From Desulfurellales bacterium (GTDB taxonomy: Bacteria; Campylobacterota_A; Desulfurellia; Desulfurellales; Hippeaceae), in contig JAMOPP010000064.1 in assembly GCA_027064405.1 (NCBI GenBank), positions 1-13,917 on the forward strand: 13,917 nucleotides of DNA, in the 5' to 3' direction. This document shows, one piece after another, positions 1 through 8,035 of the stretch (position 1 is its first letter; the number at the start of each line of letters is the position of its first letter). The notes beneath the pieces were generated by a model, which made no database searches, was not told the DNA's origin, and worked only from the letters and a program-made list of their open reading frames with translations. Position numbers and translations under genes: made by a program.

Positions 1-6
1 AGAAAA

Positions 7-810
7 ATGATAAGAGTAATTGTAGACGGTGCAGCTGGAAAAATGGGGAAAAGAATTATCAATTTAATAGAGCAGGATGAGAATTTAGAACTTGTCGGAG
101 CTGTAGAGTATAGCAAATCTCCTTATATCGGAAAGGATATAGGAGAAGTTATGGGATTGCAGAAGAAAAATGTTGCTGTGAGCTCTAACCTTGAGGATAT
201 AGTAAGTCAAGGTGAGGTTATTATAGAATTTAGTTCGCCTGAAGCTACTTTAAAGCACACGAGAATCGCAGCTAATAATAAAAAGGCTATGGTTATCGGC
301 ACTACCGGTTTAAGCGATGATGATATTAAAGAAATAAAAAAATTGTCGGTCGCCACTCCCATAATGATGGCTCCTAATATGAGTCTTGGCGTAAACATAC
401 TGTTTAAAATAGTTGAAGATGTGGCTAAAATGTTGGACAAAGATTACGATATTGAAATAGTTGAAATGCATCATAGGTTAAAAAAGGATGCTCCGAGTGG
501 AACTGCCTTAAAACTTGCAGAATATGCCGCAAAAGGTTTGGGAGAGAATCTTTCTGATGTTGGTGTTTTTTCAAGAAACGGAATTATAGGGGAGAGAAAA
601 GAGAAAGAAATAGGCGTAATGAGCTTAAGGGGCGGCGATGTTGTAGGTGACCATACTGTAATTTTTGCCGGAAGCGGGGAAAGGTTAGAATTTACACATA
701 AAGCATCATCAAGGGATACTTTTGCCATTGGTGCTGTAAGAGCGGCAAAGTGGGTTGTTGATAAGCTTCCGGGATTGTATGATATGAAAGATGTCTTAGG
801 AATAAAATGA
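7..810 (+). CDS. dapB: 4-hydroxy-tetrahydrodipicolinate reductase
   Basis: Cytoplasmic NAD(P)H-dependent enzyme of the diaminopimelate/lysine pathway. It reduces 4-hydroxy-tetrahydrodipicolinate to tetrahydrodipicolinate, supplying lysine and the meso-DAP of peptidoglycan. The 267-residue length is normal for DapB. The N-terminal Rossmann fold shows the dinucleotide loop G8-A-A-G11-K-M-G14. The C-terminal substrate domain carries the family signature at residues 153-168, EMHHRLKKDAPSGTAL, with the proposed catalytic pair H155/H156 and K159 (equivalent to E. coli H159/H160 and K163). GTTG near residue 98 and APNMS near 122 are also typical. The ATG lies only 6 bases inside the window, so its ribosome-binding site and any upstream gene cannot be seen. 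The stop overlaps the purF start as ATGA, so the two genes are probably translationally coupled although they serve different pathways. Confidence 0.97.
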   Translation: MIRVIVDGAAGKMGKRIINLIEQDENLELVGAVEYSKSPYIGKDIGEVMGLQKKNVAVSSNLEDIVSQGEVIIEFSSPEATLKHTRIAANNKKAMVIGTTGLSDDDIKEIKKLSVATPIMMAPNMSLGVNILFKIVEDVAKMLDKDYDIEIVEMHHRLKKDAPSGTALKLAEYAAKGLGENLSDVGVFSRNGIIGERKEKEIGVMSLRGGDVVGDHTVIFAGSGERLEFTHKASSRDTFAIGAVRAAKWVVDKLPGLYDMKDVLGIK

Positions 811-2162
811 AACTAAAAGAATATTGCGGAATAGTTGGGGTTTATAATAAGGAAGAGGCTGCAAATTATGTATATTTGGGTCTTCATGCGCTTCAACATA
901 GGGGTCAGGAATCAACCGGTATAGTATCTACAGATTCCAAAATTTTTTATGAACACAAAGATCATGGCCTTGTAAATGAAGTTTTTAATAAAAAAGATGT
1001 GATGTCTTTATTGAAGGGCAAAATGGCAATAGGACATAACCGATATTCCACACTTGGTGATAATTCAATATCAAATATACAGCCTCTATCCGCTCATTTT
1101 GATATGGGAGATATTGCGATAGCACATAATGGAAACATCATTAATGCAGAATCTATTAAGAAAAACTTGGTTGAGAAAGGTGCAATATTTAACTCAAATT
1201 CAGATACGGAAATCATTATTCATTTAATAGCCAAAAGTGAAAAAAAGACTTTCTTTGACAGGCTTGTAGATGCTTTAAAAATTCTAAAAGGTGCGTTTTC
1301 GTTAATTGTTATGAGAGAAAACGAGATATATGCAATACGAGACCCGTGGGGATTTAGACCTCTCTCGATAGGAAAGTTGGATGATTCTGTTGTTTTTGCG
1401 AGCGAAACATGTGCTTTTGATTTAATAGGAGCTGAATTTATAAGAGATGTTAAACCAGGGGAAATTGTAATTGCAGGAAGAAACGGAATAGAATCGTATG
1501 AACCCTTTGAAAAAAAAGAGGAACAGAAGTGTGCATTTGAACTTATATATTTTGCAAGACCCGATTCCTATCTTTGGGGACAATACACATACAGTGTGAG
1601 AAAAAAGATGGGTGAAATATTAGCCGAGGAATCTCCGGTTGAGGCTGATATTGTTATTCCTACACCGGATTCAGGCGTGCCTGCCGCATTAGGATTTGCA
1701 GAAGCGTCGAATACGCCTTTCGATTTCGGTTTGATAAGAAACCATTATGTAGGAAGAACATTTATAGAGCCGTCTCAGTCAATTAGAAATTTTGGCGTAA
1801 GACTTAAATTAAATCCGGCAAGGGATGTTCTTGAAAACAAAAGGGTGGTTGTTGTAGATGATTCAATAGTGCGCGGAACTACAAGCAGAAGAATAGTCAA
1901 AATGTTGAAGGGTGCAGGTGCAAAAGAGGTGCATATTAGGATAGCATCTCCGCCGGTTATCGCTCCCTGTTTTTACGGAATTGATACGCCGACAAAGAAG
2001 GAACTTATAGCATCGTCTCATACCGTAGAGGAGATTAAAAAATATTCAACGGCTGATTCAGTGGCGTATCTTTCACTTGACGGTCTTAAACAAATTGTAG
2101 GGGAATCGGGTTATTGTTTTTCGTGCTTTACAGCTCAATATCCCATAGAATTTGATAAGTAA
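807..2162 (+). CDS. purF: Amidophosphoribosyltransferase (Fe-S type PurF)
   Basis: First committed step of de novo purine synthesis: PRPP plus glutamine gives 5-phosphoribosylamine. The N-terminal Ntn-hydrolase glutaminase domain has the nucleophile C7 in CGIVGVY behind a six-residue leader MKLKEY that should be removed by self-processing, as in the Bacillus-type enzyme. Other glutaminase motifs are GHNRYST (76-82) and RDPWGFRPL (178-186). The phosphoribosyltransferase domain carries the PRPP loop VVVVDDSIVRGTTSRR at 347-362. C242, C388, C437 and C440 match the four [4Fe-4S] ligands known in Bacillus subtilis PurF (C236, C382, C437, C440), so this is inferred to be the oxygen-sensitive cluster-bearing form. 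Length (451 residues) is slightly short but normal. AGGA about 7 nt upstream of the ATG supports the start. It overlaps dapB by 4 nt, and its TAA shares one base with the next ATG. Confidence 0.97.
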   Translation: MKLKEYCGIVGVYNKEEAANYVYLGLHALQHRGQESTGIVSTDSKIFYEHKDHGLVNEVFNKKDVMSLLKGKMAIGHNRYSTLGDNSISNIQPLSAHFDMGDIAIAHNGNIINAESIKKNLVEKGAIFNSNSDTEIIIHLIAKSEKKTFFDRLVDALKILKGAFSLIVMRENEIYAIRDPWGFRPLSIGKLDDSVVFASETCAFDLIGAEFIRDVKPGEIVIAGRNGIESYEPFEKKEEQKCAFELIYFARPDSYLWGQYTYSVRKKMGEILAEESPVEADIVIPTPDSGVPAALGFAEASNTPFDFGLIRNHYVGRTFIEPSQSIRNFGVRLKLNPARDVLENKRVVVVDDSIVRGTTSRRIVKMLKGAGAKEVHIRIASPPVIAPCFYGIDTPTKKELIASSHTVEEIKKYSTADSVAYLSLDGLKQIVGESGYCFSCFTAQYPIEFDK

Positions 2163-4414
2163 TGCATCTTAACAAGAAATCAAAGGATTTTTTTCGTAAA
2201 ACTGCATATAAATCAGGGCTGTTTAAGGTTTCGGTGCTAAAGGATGAGGTTGTTGTAGAAGAGAAATTAGAAGGTGAAGTTAAGGGAGATGTTCTTTATT
2301 TTTCCGAAGATTTTGAATCTGTTTTTGACATAGCACTGCAATACCGAGATACAATAGATTATCTTTTCTATTATGACGGGAAAAATGACGAGCTGAAAGT
2401 AATCGCAGAGGCTGATAAAAATAGTAATTTATCTGTCAAGGAAATTTTTCGTAAAATTCGTGAAAACGAGAGAGGCTTTGAAGATAGGGAATTTCAAGTT
2501 GATGCGGCTCAATCTATAGAAAAAAGTTTAAAAAATAATAAAAATCTTATTATTGAGGCGGCTACGGGCATAGGAAAGAGTTTAGCCTATCTTGTTCCTG
2601 CCGCAATATTTTCAATTACAGAAAATAAAAAAGTAGTGATTTCAACAAATACTATCAATCTTCAAAGGCAGCTTATTGAAAAAGATTTGCCTGTTATTAA
2701 GAAATTTATTGATATAAAGGTAAATCTTGCATTGGGTAGGGCAAATTATTTATGCAGAAGAAAAGCCAAAAAGCTTTTTGATAAAGGAGACCTGTTTTTA
2801 TTTGAATCCGGAGGGTATAGATATTTAAAGCAATTTTTAGAACATACTGAAACGGGATTGAAAAGTGAATATTTTGACTCTAAAAAGAATGTGTCCTATG
2901 AATCTTGGGATTCTGTTTCAAGTTCTTCAAAAACATGCATTCATTCAAAATGTCCATATTACAGAAATAGATGTTTTTACTATAAAGCAAGACAAAAGTT
3001 GGAATCGTCAAATTTGATTATTGCAAATCATCACATAGTTTTTTCCGATGCCTTGATAAAAGATGCAAAAGTGCTTCCCAAATACGATGCTATAATATTT
3101 GACGAAGCTCATAATATAGAGAAAAACGCTACAAATTATTTTACGGAAACAGTGTCAATATCAGAAATATTAAATACGCTTGATAGATTATATTTAAGAA
3201 AAAAGACAAAAGAAAAGGGATATTTATCCGATATTGATACATTGGATGTAAAAAATTTAAAAGATTTAATAGAGAATTCAAAAAAAGAACTTAAGCAAAT
3301 TTATAAAAATACAGCCGTTAAAATTTTTAATAAATCCGAAGAAATTAATATGGATGAAAATAATAGAGGCGAAGTAAATTTAGTCGTAAACGAAATTATA
3401 GATATTTTAGAGAAAATATACACAAATTTAAAACTGTTAAAAAATAAAGTAGATGAAAATGAATTTTTAGAGATTGCATCTATAGCTGATTTTTTAAATG
3501 AAAAGAAGAGTGTTTTGGATAAATTTATTCAAAGCAGTTCAAATGAAAACATAGTGTGGCTGAAAAAAACTCAGAATTCAATACATTTTAACATTACACC
3601 TATTAATATAGCCGAATCTTTAAAAAGTAAAATTTATCAGGATACCGACTGTTCTATTTTTACATCGGCAACAATTTCAACAAACAATAAATTTGATTTT
3701 TTTAAAAGAAGTGTTGGAATAGAGGATGCTGAGGAAAAAATCTATAAAAGTAATTTTGATTATAAAAAATTAAGTAAAATTGCGGTAGTGAAAGATTGTA
3801 GCGACCCTAAATTTCCAAGCTATACAAAAGATGTGTGCGAATGTGTTAATCTGCTTGCAGGTTCGATTGAAAATTTAAACAGGGGGGTTCTTGTTCTTTT
3901 CACATCGTATAGAATGCTTAATGAAGTATACTCAAATACTTATGAACAGATAGAAAAAGAGGGTTTTGAAACCCTAAAGCAGGGTGATTTTGATAATTTT
4001 GAACTTTTAAGGACATTTAAAGAAAACAGAAGCTTTCTGTTTGCCACAAGCAGTTTTTGGGAGGGTGTTGACATAAAAGGTAATTTTCTTTCCATTGTTT
4101 TTATAACAAAACTTCCGTTTGAAGTACCCAACACTCCCATAGAAAAAACGAGGTATGAATTGATGAAAAAAGAAGGAATTAATTCATTTACAGAATATTC
4201 GCTACCTAAAGCTGTTTTGAAATTCAGACAGGGCTTTGGAAGACTTATAAGAAGCAAAAATGACAATGGAATGGTCATAGTTTCAGATTCAAGAATCGTT
4301 AAAAAAAGTTACGGCAAAGCCTTTCTAAATTCATTGCCGGATATGAAAAAAGAGGTGATTAAAAAGAATGAAATACAAGATTCTGTATACGGTTTTTTTT
4401 CTAATTTCGATTAG
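2162..4414 (+). CDS. dinG: DinG/XPD-family Fe-S ATP-dependent DNA helicase
   Basis: Superfamily 2 helicase of the DinG/XPD group, expected to unwind DNA 5' to 3' in repair or R-loop removal. Motifs in order: a Q-like motif near 107-117 (FEDREFQVDAA); Walker A ATGIGKS 134-140; Fe-S cysteines C198, C259, C264 and C271, with the C-x4-C-x6-C spacing of DinG; ANHH near 288; the DEAH box 314-317; TSATIS 501-506; SFWEGVDIKG in the region of residue 635; and motif VI RQGFGRLIR 689-697. There is no exonuclease domain. About 100 residues before the Q-like motif are longer than in E. coli DinG, and I do not recognise them. The ATG shares a base with the purF stop, so translation is probably coupled. The 3' end overlaps the next gene by 47 nt. 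The DinG family is clear, but orthology to E. coli dinG over other paralogues (e.g. YoaA) is not proven. Confidence 0.9.
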   Translation: MHLNKKSKDFFRKTAYKSGLFKVSVLKDEVVVEEKLEGEVKGDVLYFSEDFESVFDIALQYRDTIDYLFYYDGKNDELKVIAEADKNSNLSVKEIFRKIRENERGFEDREFQVDAAQSIEKSLKNNKNLIIEAATGIGKSLAYLVPAAIFSITENKKVVISTNTINLQRQLIEKDLPVIKKFIDIKVNLALGRANYLCRRKAKKLFDKGDLFLFESGGYRYLKQFLEHTETGLKSEYFDSKKNVSYESWDSVSSSSKTCIHSKCPYYRNRCFYYKARQKLESSNLIIANHHIVFSDALIKDAKVLPKYDAIIFDEAHNIEKNATNYFTETVSISEILNTLDRLYLRKKTKEKGYLSDIDTLDVKNLKDLIENSKKELKQIYKNTAVKIFNKSEEINMDENNRGEVNLVVNEIIDILEKIYTNLKLLKNKVDENEFLEIASIADFLNEKKSVLDKFIQSSSNENIVWLKKTQNSIHFNITPINIAESLKSKIYQDTDCSIFTSATISTNNKFDFFKRSVGIEDAEEKIYKSNFDYKKLSKIAVVKDCSDPKFPSYTKDVCECVNLLAGSIENLNRGVLVLFTSYRMLNEVYSNTYEQIEKEGFETLKQGDFDNFELLRTFKENRSFLFATSSFWEGVDIKGNFLSIVFITKLPFEVPNTPIEKTRYELMKKEGINSFTEYSLPKAVLKFRQGFGRLIRSKNDNGMVIVSDSRIVKKSYGKAFLNSLPDMKKEVIKKNEIQDSVYGFFSNFD

Positions 4415-4877
4415 TATTTTATTGGATTCCTGCACAACCTTTAAGGCGGTAAAAGGCGCAAAAAGCGTAAACGGAACATTTACGGCATTTTTAAAGGATA
4501 AAAAGGTAGACGGATTTTTTAGTATATCAAAACAAAATTCCAGAATAGATGTAATAAACAGCTTTGGAATGTCTGTTTACGGCATCTACATTAATGATAA
4601 AAATGCTTACATTAAAGATTATTCAAGTGGGAAGATTTATAAAAATTTTAATAAAGAAAAGAATGATTTATCTTTATATATGCAGGAGCTTATTTTATTA
4701 ACGAAAAAATTTGATATCTTATGCAGTGAAAAACACAAAAACATAATAGTGCTCTTGTGTAAAAAAATAGACAATAGAAAGTTTCCTAAGGATTTAATAA
4801 TTATATCAAAGGAGGGAAGGGTAAGAATAAATCTAAAAAATATACGAGTAGTAACCCTTCCGCAAGGAGTAAAATAA
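4368..4877 (+). CDS. LolB-like outer-membrane lipoprotein (putative)
   Basis: Small secreted lipoprotein of 169 residues. The N-terminus has a short basic region (MKYK), a hydrophobic stretch at 5-19 and a lipobox L19-D-S-C22, so the mature protein should begin at lipidated C22. Position +2 is Thr, not the Asp inner-membrane retention signal known from E. coli. The mature part is predicted mostly beta. The stretch around residues 58-91 (a basic residue, a hydrophobic pattern, NSFG, then YSSGKIY) resembles the LolB-type fold that receives lipoproteins at the outer membrane; this is inference from pattern only. An SD-like GAGGTGA lies 9 nt before the ATG and inside the helicase gene, and the two genes overlap by 47 nt in different frames. 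Alternatives are an unrelated DUF-type lipoprotein or a structural envelope protein. Confidence 0.72.
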   Translation: MKYKILYTVFFLISISILLDSCTTFKAVKGAKSVNGTFTAFLKDKKVDGFFSISKQNSRIDVINSFGMSVYGIYINDKNAYIKDYSSGKIYKNFNKEKNDLSLYMQELILLTKKFDILCSEKHKNIIVLLCKKIDNRKFPKDLIIISKEGRVRINLKNIRVVTLPQGVK

Positions 4878-4878
4878 T

Positions 4879-5169
4879 ATGAGCATAACAACAGTTGCAG
4901 TTTTGGTATTTATAATAAATCTGCCATTTGGATATTTTAGGCGAAAAAGTGAAAGATTTTCAAAAGAGTGGTTTATTTTTGTGCATACACCTATTCCGTT
5001 TGTTATAATTTTAAGAATTGTATCGGGATTGGGATTTCAACTTTACACCTTCCCGATTATGATAACTGCATTTTTTTTGGGACAATTTTTTGGCGGAATG
5101 TTGTTTGTGTATAATTGTAAAATAAGGAGGAGAGAGTGCATTTCCCAATCACAAGAGCAAGACGATTAA
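4879..5169 (+). CDS. Conserved small integral membrane protein, function unknown
   Basis: A 96-residue protein with about three hydrophobic segments (roughly 3-20, 31-50 and 55-78). They are separated by a basic loop RRKSER (21-26), and a basic stretch KIRRR follows at 81-85. By the positive-inside rule those basic parts should be cytoplasmic. Gly/Pro motifs such as LPFGY (15-19) and FFLGQFFGG (65-73) look conserved. I recall similar uncharacterised proteins in other Gram-negative anaerobes but can assign no function. AAGGAGT lies 9 nt before the ATG, which sits one base after the lipoprotein stop. The last 34 nt overlap hemB in another frame, so the hydrophilic tail (ISQSQEQDD) is encoded in the hemB start region. 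The position between an envelope lipoprotein and hemB gives no firm hint of role. Confidence 0.75.
   Translation: MSITTVAVLVFIINLPFGYFRRKSERFSKEWFIFVHTPIPFVIILRIVSGLGFQLYTFPIMITAFFLGQFFGGMLFVYNCKIRRRECISQSQEQDD
5124..5130 (+). promoter_or_regulatory. Strong ribosome-binding site for hemB
   Basis: AAGGAGG, a near-perfect anti-16S match, lies 5 nt upstream of a GTG at 5136. It decides the hemB start: the GTG frame begins with the family-typical HFPITRARRLR, and no in-frame ATG occurs before that conserved region. The site lies inside the coding sequence of the preceding membrane-protein gene. Confidence 0.8.
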
Positions 5170-6110
5170 GGGCAAATCAGCAAATTCGTTCTTTGGTGCA
5201 GGAAACAAGATTGGACATTAACGATTTTGTATATCCTATTTTTGTAAGAGAAGGTAAAAATATAAAAAATCCGATTAAATCTATGCCGGGTATTTTCCAA
5301 TTTTCAATAGATGAAGCTATAAAGGAAGCAAAAGAGATATGCAAAATGGGTATAAAATCTGTGATTCTGTTTGGTATTCCTGAGCATAAAGACGAAAAAG
5401 GCTCGCAGGCTTATGATGAAAACGGAGTTATAGCACAAGCCATATTGCAAATTAAGATGGCAGTTCCGGATTTAGTGGTGATAGCTGATGCCTGTTTTTG
5501 CGAATACACATCTCATGGTCACTGTGGAATTTTAAATAAAGAGGGAGAACTTCTTAACGACCCGACCCTTGAAATGCTGAAAAAAGAAGCCTTTGTTTAT
5601 GCAAAAATGGGAGCTGATATAATAGCTCCATCCGGTATGATTGACGGAATGGTTAAAGCGATGAGGGAATCCCTTGATGATAATTCTTTTTACAACACAG
5701 CCATAATGTCATATTCTGTTAAATACTCCTCATCTTTTTACGGACCTTTTAGAGATGCAGCCGAATCTGCTCCGGCTTTCGGGGATAGAAAATCGTATCA
5801 GATGGATTATTCAAATGTAAATGAAGCAATAAAGGAAGCTATGCTTGATGTGGAAGAGGGCGCGGATTATCTTATGGTAAAACCTGCTTTGTCCTATCTT
5901 GATGTGATAAAAACAATTAAAACGCAATTTCCGTATATGCCTCTTGCAACATACAATGTAAGCGGTGAATATTCTATGATAAAAGCTGCAGCTCAATTGG
6001 GATGGATTGATGAAAAATCTATGATAAAAGAGACGCTTACCTCTATGAAAAGAGCAGGTGCGGATATAATAATAACATATTTTGCAAAGGATATGGTTGA
6101 AGTGTTGTAA
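5136..6110 (+). CDS. hemB: Delta-aminolevulinic acid dehydratase (porphobilinogen synthase)
   Basis: Condenses two 5-aminolevulinate molecules to porphobilinogen in tetrapyrrole (haem, sirohaem, cobalamin) synthesis; cytoplasmic, normally an octamer. The full-length 324-residue TIM-barrel protein opens with the typical FPxxRxRRLR arm. The cysteine triad C120, C122 and C130 (ACFCEYTSHGHC) marks the zinc-binding form, as in E. coli. The two active-site lysines are K196 (SVKYSSSFYGPFRDAA) and K249 (YLMVKPALSYLD), the latter forming the Schiff base. It uses a GTG start preceded by AAGGAGG and overlaps the membrane-protein gene by 34 nt. It is the last gene of the rightward cluster that begins with dapB. 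No clear intrinsic terminator follows, so some read-through into the acyl-CoA synthetase genes is possible. Confidence 0.97.
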   Translation: MHFPITRARRLRANQQIRSLVQETRLDINDFVYPIFVREGKNIKNPIKSMPGIFQFSIDEAIKEAKEICKMGIKSVILFGIPEHKDEKGSQAYDENGVIAQAILQIKMAVPDLVVIADACFCEYTSHGHCGILNKEGELLNDPTLEMLKKEAFVYAKMGADIIAPSGMIDGMVKAMRESLDDNSFYNTAIMSYSVKYSSSFYGPFRDAAESAPAFGDRKSYQMDYSNVNEAIKEAMLDVEEGADYLMVKPALSYLDVIKTIKTQFPYMPLATYNVSGEYSMIKAAAQLGWIDEKSMIKETLTSMKRAGADIIITYFAKDMVEVL

Positions 6111-6281
6111 TAATTAATGTGTTTAAGAAGGTAAATCCTTAAAAATTTATTCTTAAGCTAAAAAGTATTAATAAGACAAAATGTTGAAATTTGTTAGATT
6201 ATTGGTGTTTTAATAGTATATGACTTATTAATTTTATATATAACTATATTGTGGCATTTATATTTTGTATTGTATAATTTA
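6111..6281 (+). other. AT-rich intergenic region without a gene
   Basis: First part of the 230-nt gap between hemB and the acyl-CoA synthetases. It is very AT-rich and holds no credible ORF or RNA gene. A weak inverted repeat (TTAAGAA at 6123-6129 with TTCTTAA at 6150-6156) has no GC-rich stem or T tract, so I do not call it a terminator. A poor promoter-like TTGAAA at 6184-6189 lacks a well-spaced -10 box. Confidence 0.5.
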
Positions 6282-6309
6282 TTGACTTTTTATGTTTTAT
6301 GGGTAAAAT
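6282..6309 (+). promoter_or_regulatory. Putative sigma70-type promoter for the acyl-CoA synthetase pair
   Basis: TTGACT (6282-6287) is separated by 16 nt from TAAAAT (6304-6309), close to the TTGACA/TATAAT consensus. It lies 31 nt before the first acyl-CoA synthetase start, in the only sizeable intergenic gap on the + strand. In so AT-rich a region chance matches are common, so this stays a prediction. Confidence 0.5.
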
Positions 6310-6340
6310 CGAGCCTAAACATGTTTGAAGAGGTGGTTTT

Positions 6341-8014
6341 ATGCAGCATAATATGGTTAGTTATGAAAAGGAGATTGAAGAATTTAAGCTTGAGGCTCCC
6401 GAATTTTACAACTTTGCTTTTGATGTTGTTGATAAGTGGGCTGAGGATAGAACAAAGCTTGCACTTGTATGGTCTGATACATCCGGTAGAACCATAAGAA
6501 AATATACATTTTGGGATATTTCTCAGATGTCCAATAAATTTGCAAATATACTTATATCGCTTGGAGTTAAAAAGGGTGACAATGTTTTTGTAATGGTGCC
6601 AAGAATAGTTGAGTGGTATGCAGTAATGTTAGGTTTAAATAAAGTTGGCGCTGTCGCTTTGCCTGCTCCAAATATATTAACATCCGGTGATATAGAGTAT
6701 CGTATTAATAAATCAAATGCCGTTATGGTAATTGCAAGTGCATCAAATGCTCAGAAGGTTGATGAAGCCTGCAACGGAAAATGTAAAAGTTTAAAACATA
6801 AAATGATTATAGATGGAGATTTGGAAGAGTGGCTTTCTTTCGAAAATCAAATGGACAAAGTGTCTGCCAAACTTGACAAAAGCAAGATAGAGGCAACAAA
6901 ATCAACAGACCCTTTGCTTATCTATTTTACATCCGGTACAACGAAATATCCCAAAATGGTTATGCATGAGCAGTCTTATGCACTGGCACATTTAATTACA
7001 GCAAAATATTGGCATGATTTGAAACCTACCGATTTACACTGGACAATCTCCGATACAGGTTGGGGAAAGGCTGTATGGGGAAAATTGTATGGTCAATGGC
7101 AGGTAGGTTCTGCCGTATTTATGCACAATGCCGAAGGAGCGTTTGATGCAAAAACAACGCTTAAATTATTAACAAATATGGGTGTAACAAGTTTTTGTGC
7201 GCCTCCTACCGTGTATAGAATACTTATACAACAGGATTTAACTAAATATGATTTTTCCGATTTAAGGCACTGCACATCTGCAGGGGAACCTATAAATCCT
7301 GAAGTGATCAAAATATGGAAAAATGCAACGGGTAATTTAATATACGACGGATACGGACAGACGGAATCGATACTTTTAATTGCAAACTATCCCTGTATGC
7401 CTATTAAATATGGCTCTATGGGTAAACCTGTACCGGGATTCGATGTGCGAATTGTCGATGATGACGGTAATGAAATGCCTATAGGAGAGCCGGGACACAT
7501 TGCAGTAAAGATAAAGCCTATACATCCTGTAGGATTGACAAGAGAGTATTATAAAGATGAACAGGCAACGGAAGAGGCATTTGTAGGAGATTTTTATTAT
7601 ACAGGAGACAGGGCTTATAAGGACAATGACGGATATTTCTGGTTTTACGGGAGAGCTGATGATGTTATAAAGTCATCCGGTTACAGAATAGGGCCGTTTG
7701 AAGTTGAAAGTGCACTTCAAGAACATCATGCTATAGCTGAAAGTGCCGTTGTTGCAAGTCCGGATCCTATCAGAGGGAATATAGTAAAGGCTTTTGTTGT
7801 ATTGATTGAAGGAGTTGAGCCGTCTGACGAGCTTGTAAGAGATATACAGGAGTTTGTAAAACATAAAACAGCTCCGTACAAATATCCGAGAGAGATTGAA
7901 TTTGTAAAAGAATTGCCAAAAACCATAAGTGGCAAAATAAAAAGGGCAATTTTAAGAAGAATGGAGCTTGAGAGAAATGCAGGTAAAAAGGGTTCTAACG
8001 GTTCTTTTATATAG
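6341..8014 (+). CDS. AMP-forming acyl-CoA synthetase, medium-chain (MACS)-like
   Basis: ANL-superfamily ligase that should adenylate a carboxylic acid and transfer it to CoA. Motifs over 557 residues: A3 P-loop TSGTTKYPKMV 197-207, A5 YGQTE 338-342, A7 TGDR 421-424, hinge/A8 GRADDVIKSSGYRIGPFEVE 437-456 and A10 PKTISGKIKRAILRR 526-540 with the adenylation lysine K532. The A3 loop has Lys-Tyr (K202-Y203) and Met (M206) where most ligases have Gly-x and Gly. Together with YRIGPFEVE this points to the MACS/ACSM branch, so medium-chain or aromatic acids are likely substrates; the exact acid cannot be read. No signal peptide is seen, so it is cytoplasmic. GAGGTGG sits 4 nt before this ATG and 16 nt before the alternative ATG at 6353, which favours the earlier start. 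It is probably co-transcribed with the next ligase. Confidence 0.87.
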   Translation: MQHNMVSYEKEIEEFKLEAPEFYNFAFDVVDKWAEDRTKLALVWSDTSGRTIRKYTFWDISQMSNKFANILISLGVKKGDNVFVMVPRIVEWYAVMLGLNKVGAVALPAPNILTSGDIEYRINKSNAVMVIASASNAQKVDEACNGKCKSLKHKMIIDGDLEEWLSFENQMDKVSAKLDKSKIEATKSTDPLLIYFTSGTTKYPKMVMHEQSYALAHLITAKYWHDLKPTDLHWTISDTGWGKAVWGKLYGQWQVGSAVFMHNAEGAFDAKTTLKLLTNMGVTSFCAPPTVYRILIQQDLTKYDFSDLRHCTSAGEPINPEVIKIWKNATGNLIYDGYGQTESILLIANYPCMPIKYGSMGKPVPGFDVRIVDDDGNEMPIGEPGHIAVKIKPIHPVGLTREYYKDEQATEEAFVGDFYYTGDRAYKDNDGYFWFYGRADDVIKSSGYRIGPFEVESALQEHHAIAESAVVASPDPIRGNIVKAFVVLIEGVEPSDELVRDIQEFVKHKTAPYKYPREIEFVKELPKTISGKIKRAILRRMELERNAGKKGSNGSFI

Positions 8015-8035
8015 TACAAAATTAGGAGAGTTTAT

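Noticed and set aside
3940..4278. Minus-strand ORF of 112 residues inside the helicase gene
   Set aside because: It is fully antisense to the conserved helicase motifs with no supporting signals.
6123..6156. Inverted repeat TTAAGAA/TTCTTAA after hemB as a terminator
   Set aside because: The stem is only 7 bp, all but one pair at each end AT-rich, with no T tract; it is too weak to call.
6249..6497. Plus-strand ORF of 82 residues over the promoter region and the start of the first acyl-CoA synthetase
   Set aside because: It overlaps the convincing ligase start in another frame, covers the predicted promoter, and its hydrophobic sequence reflects T-rich DNA.
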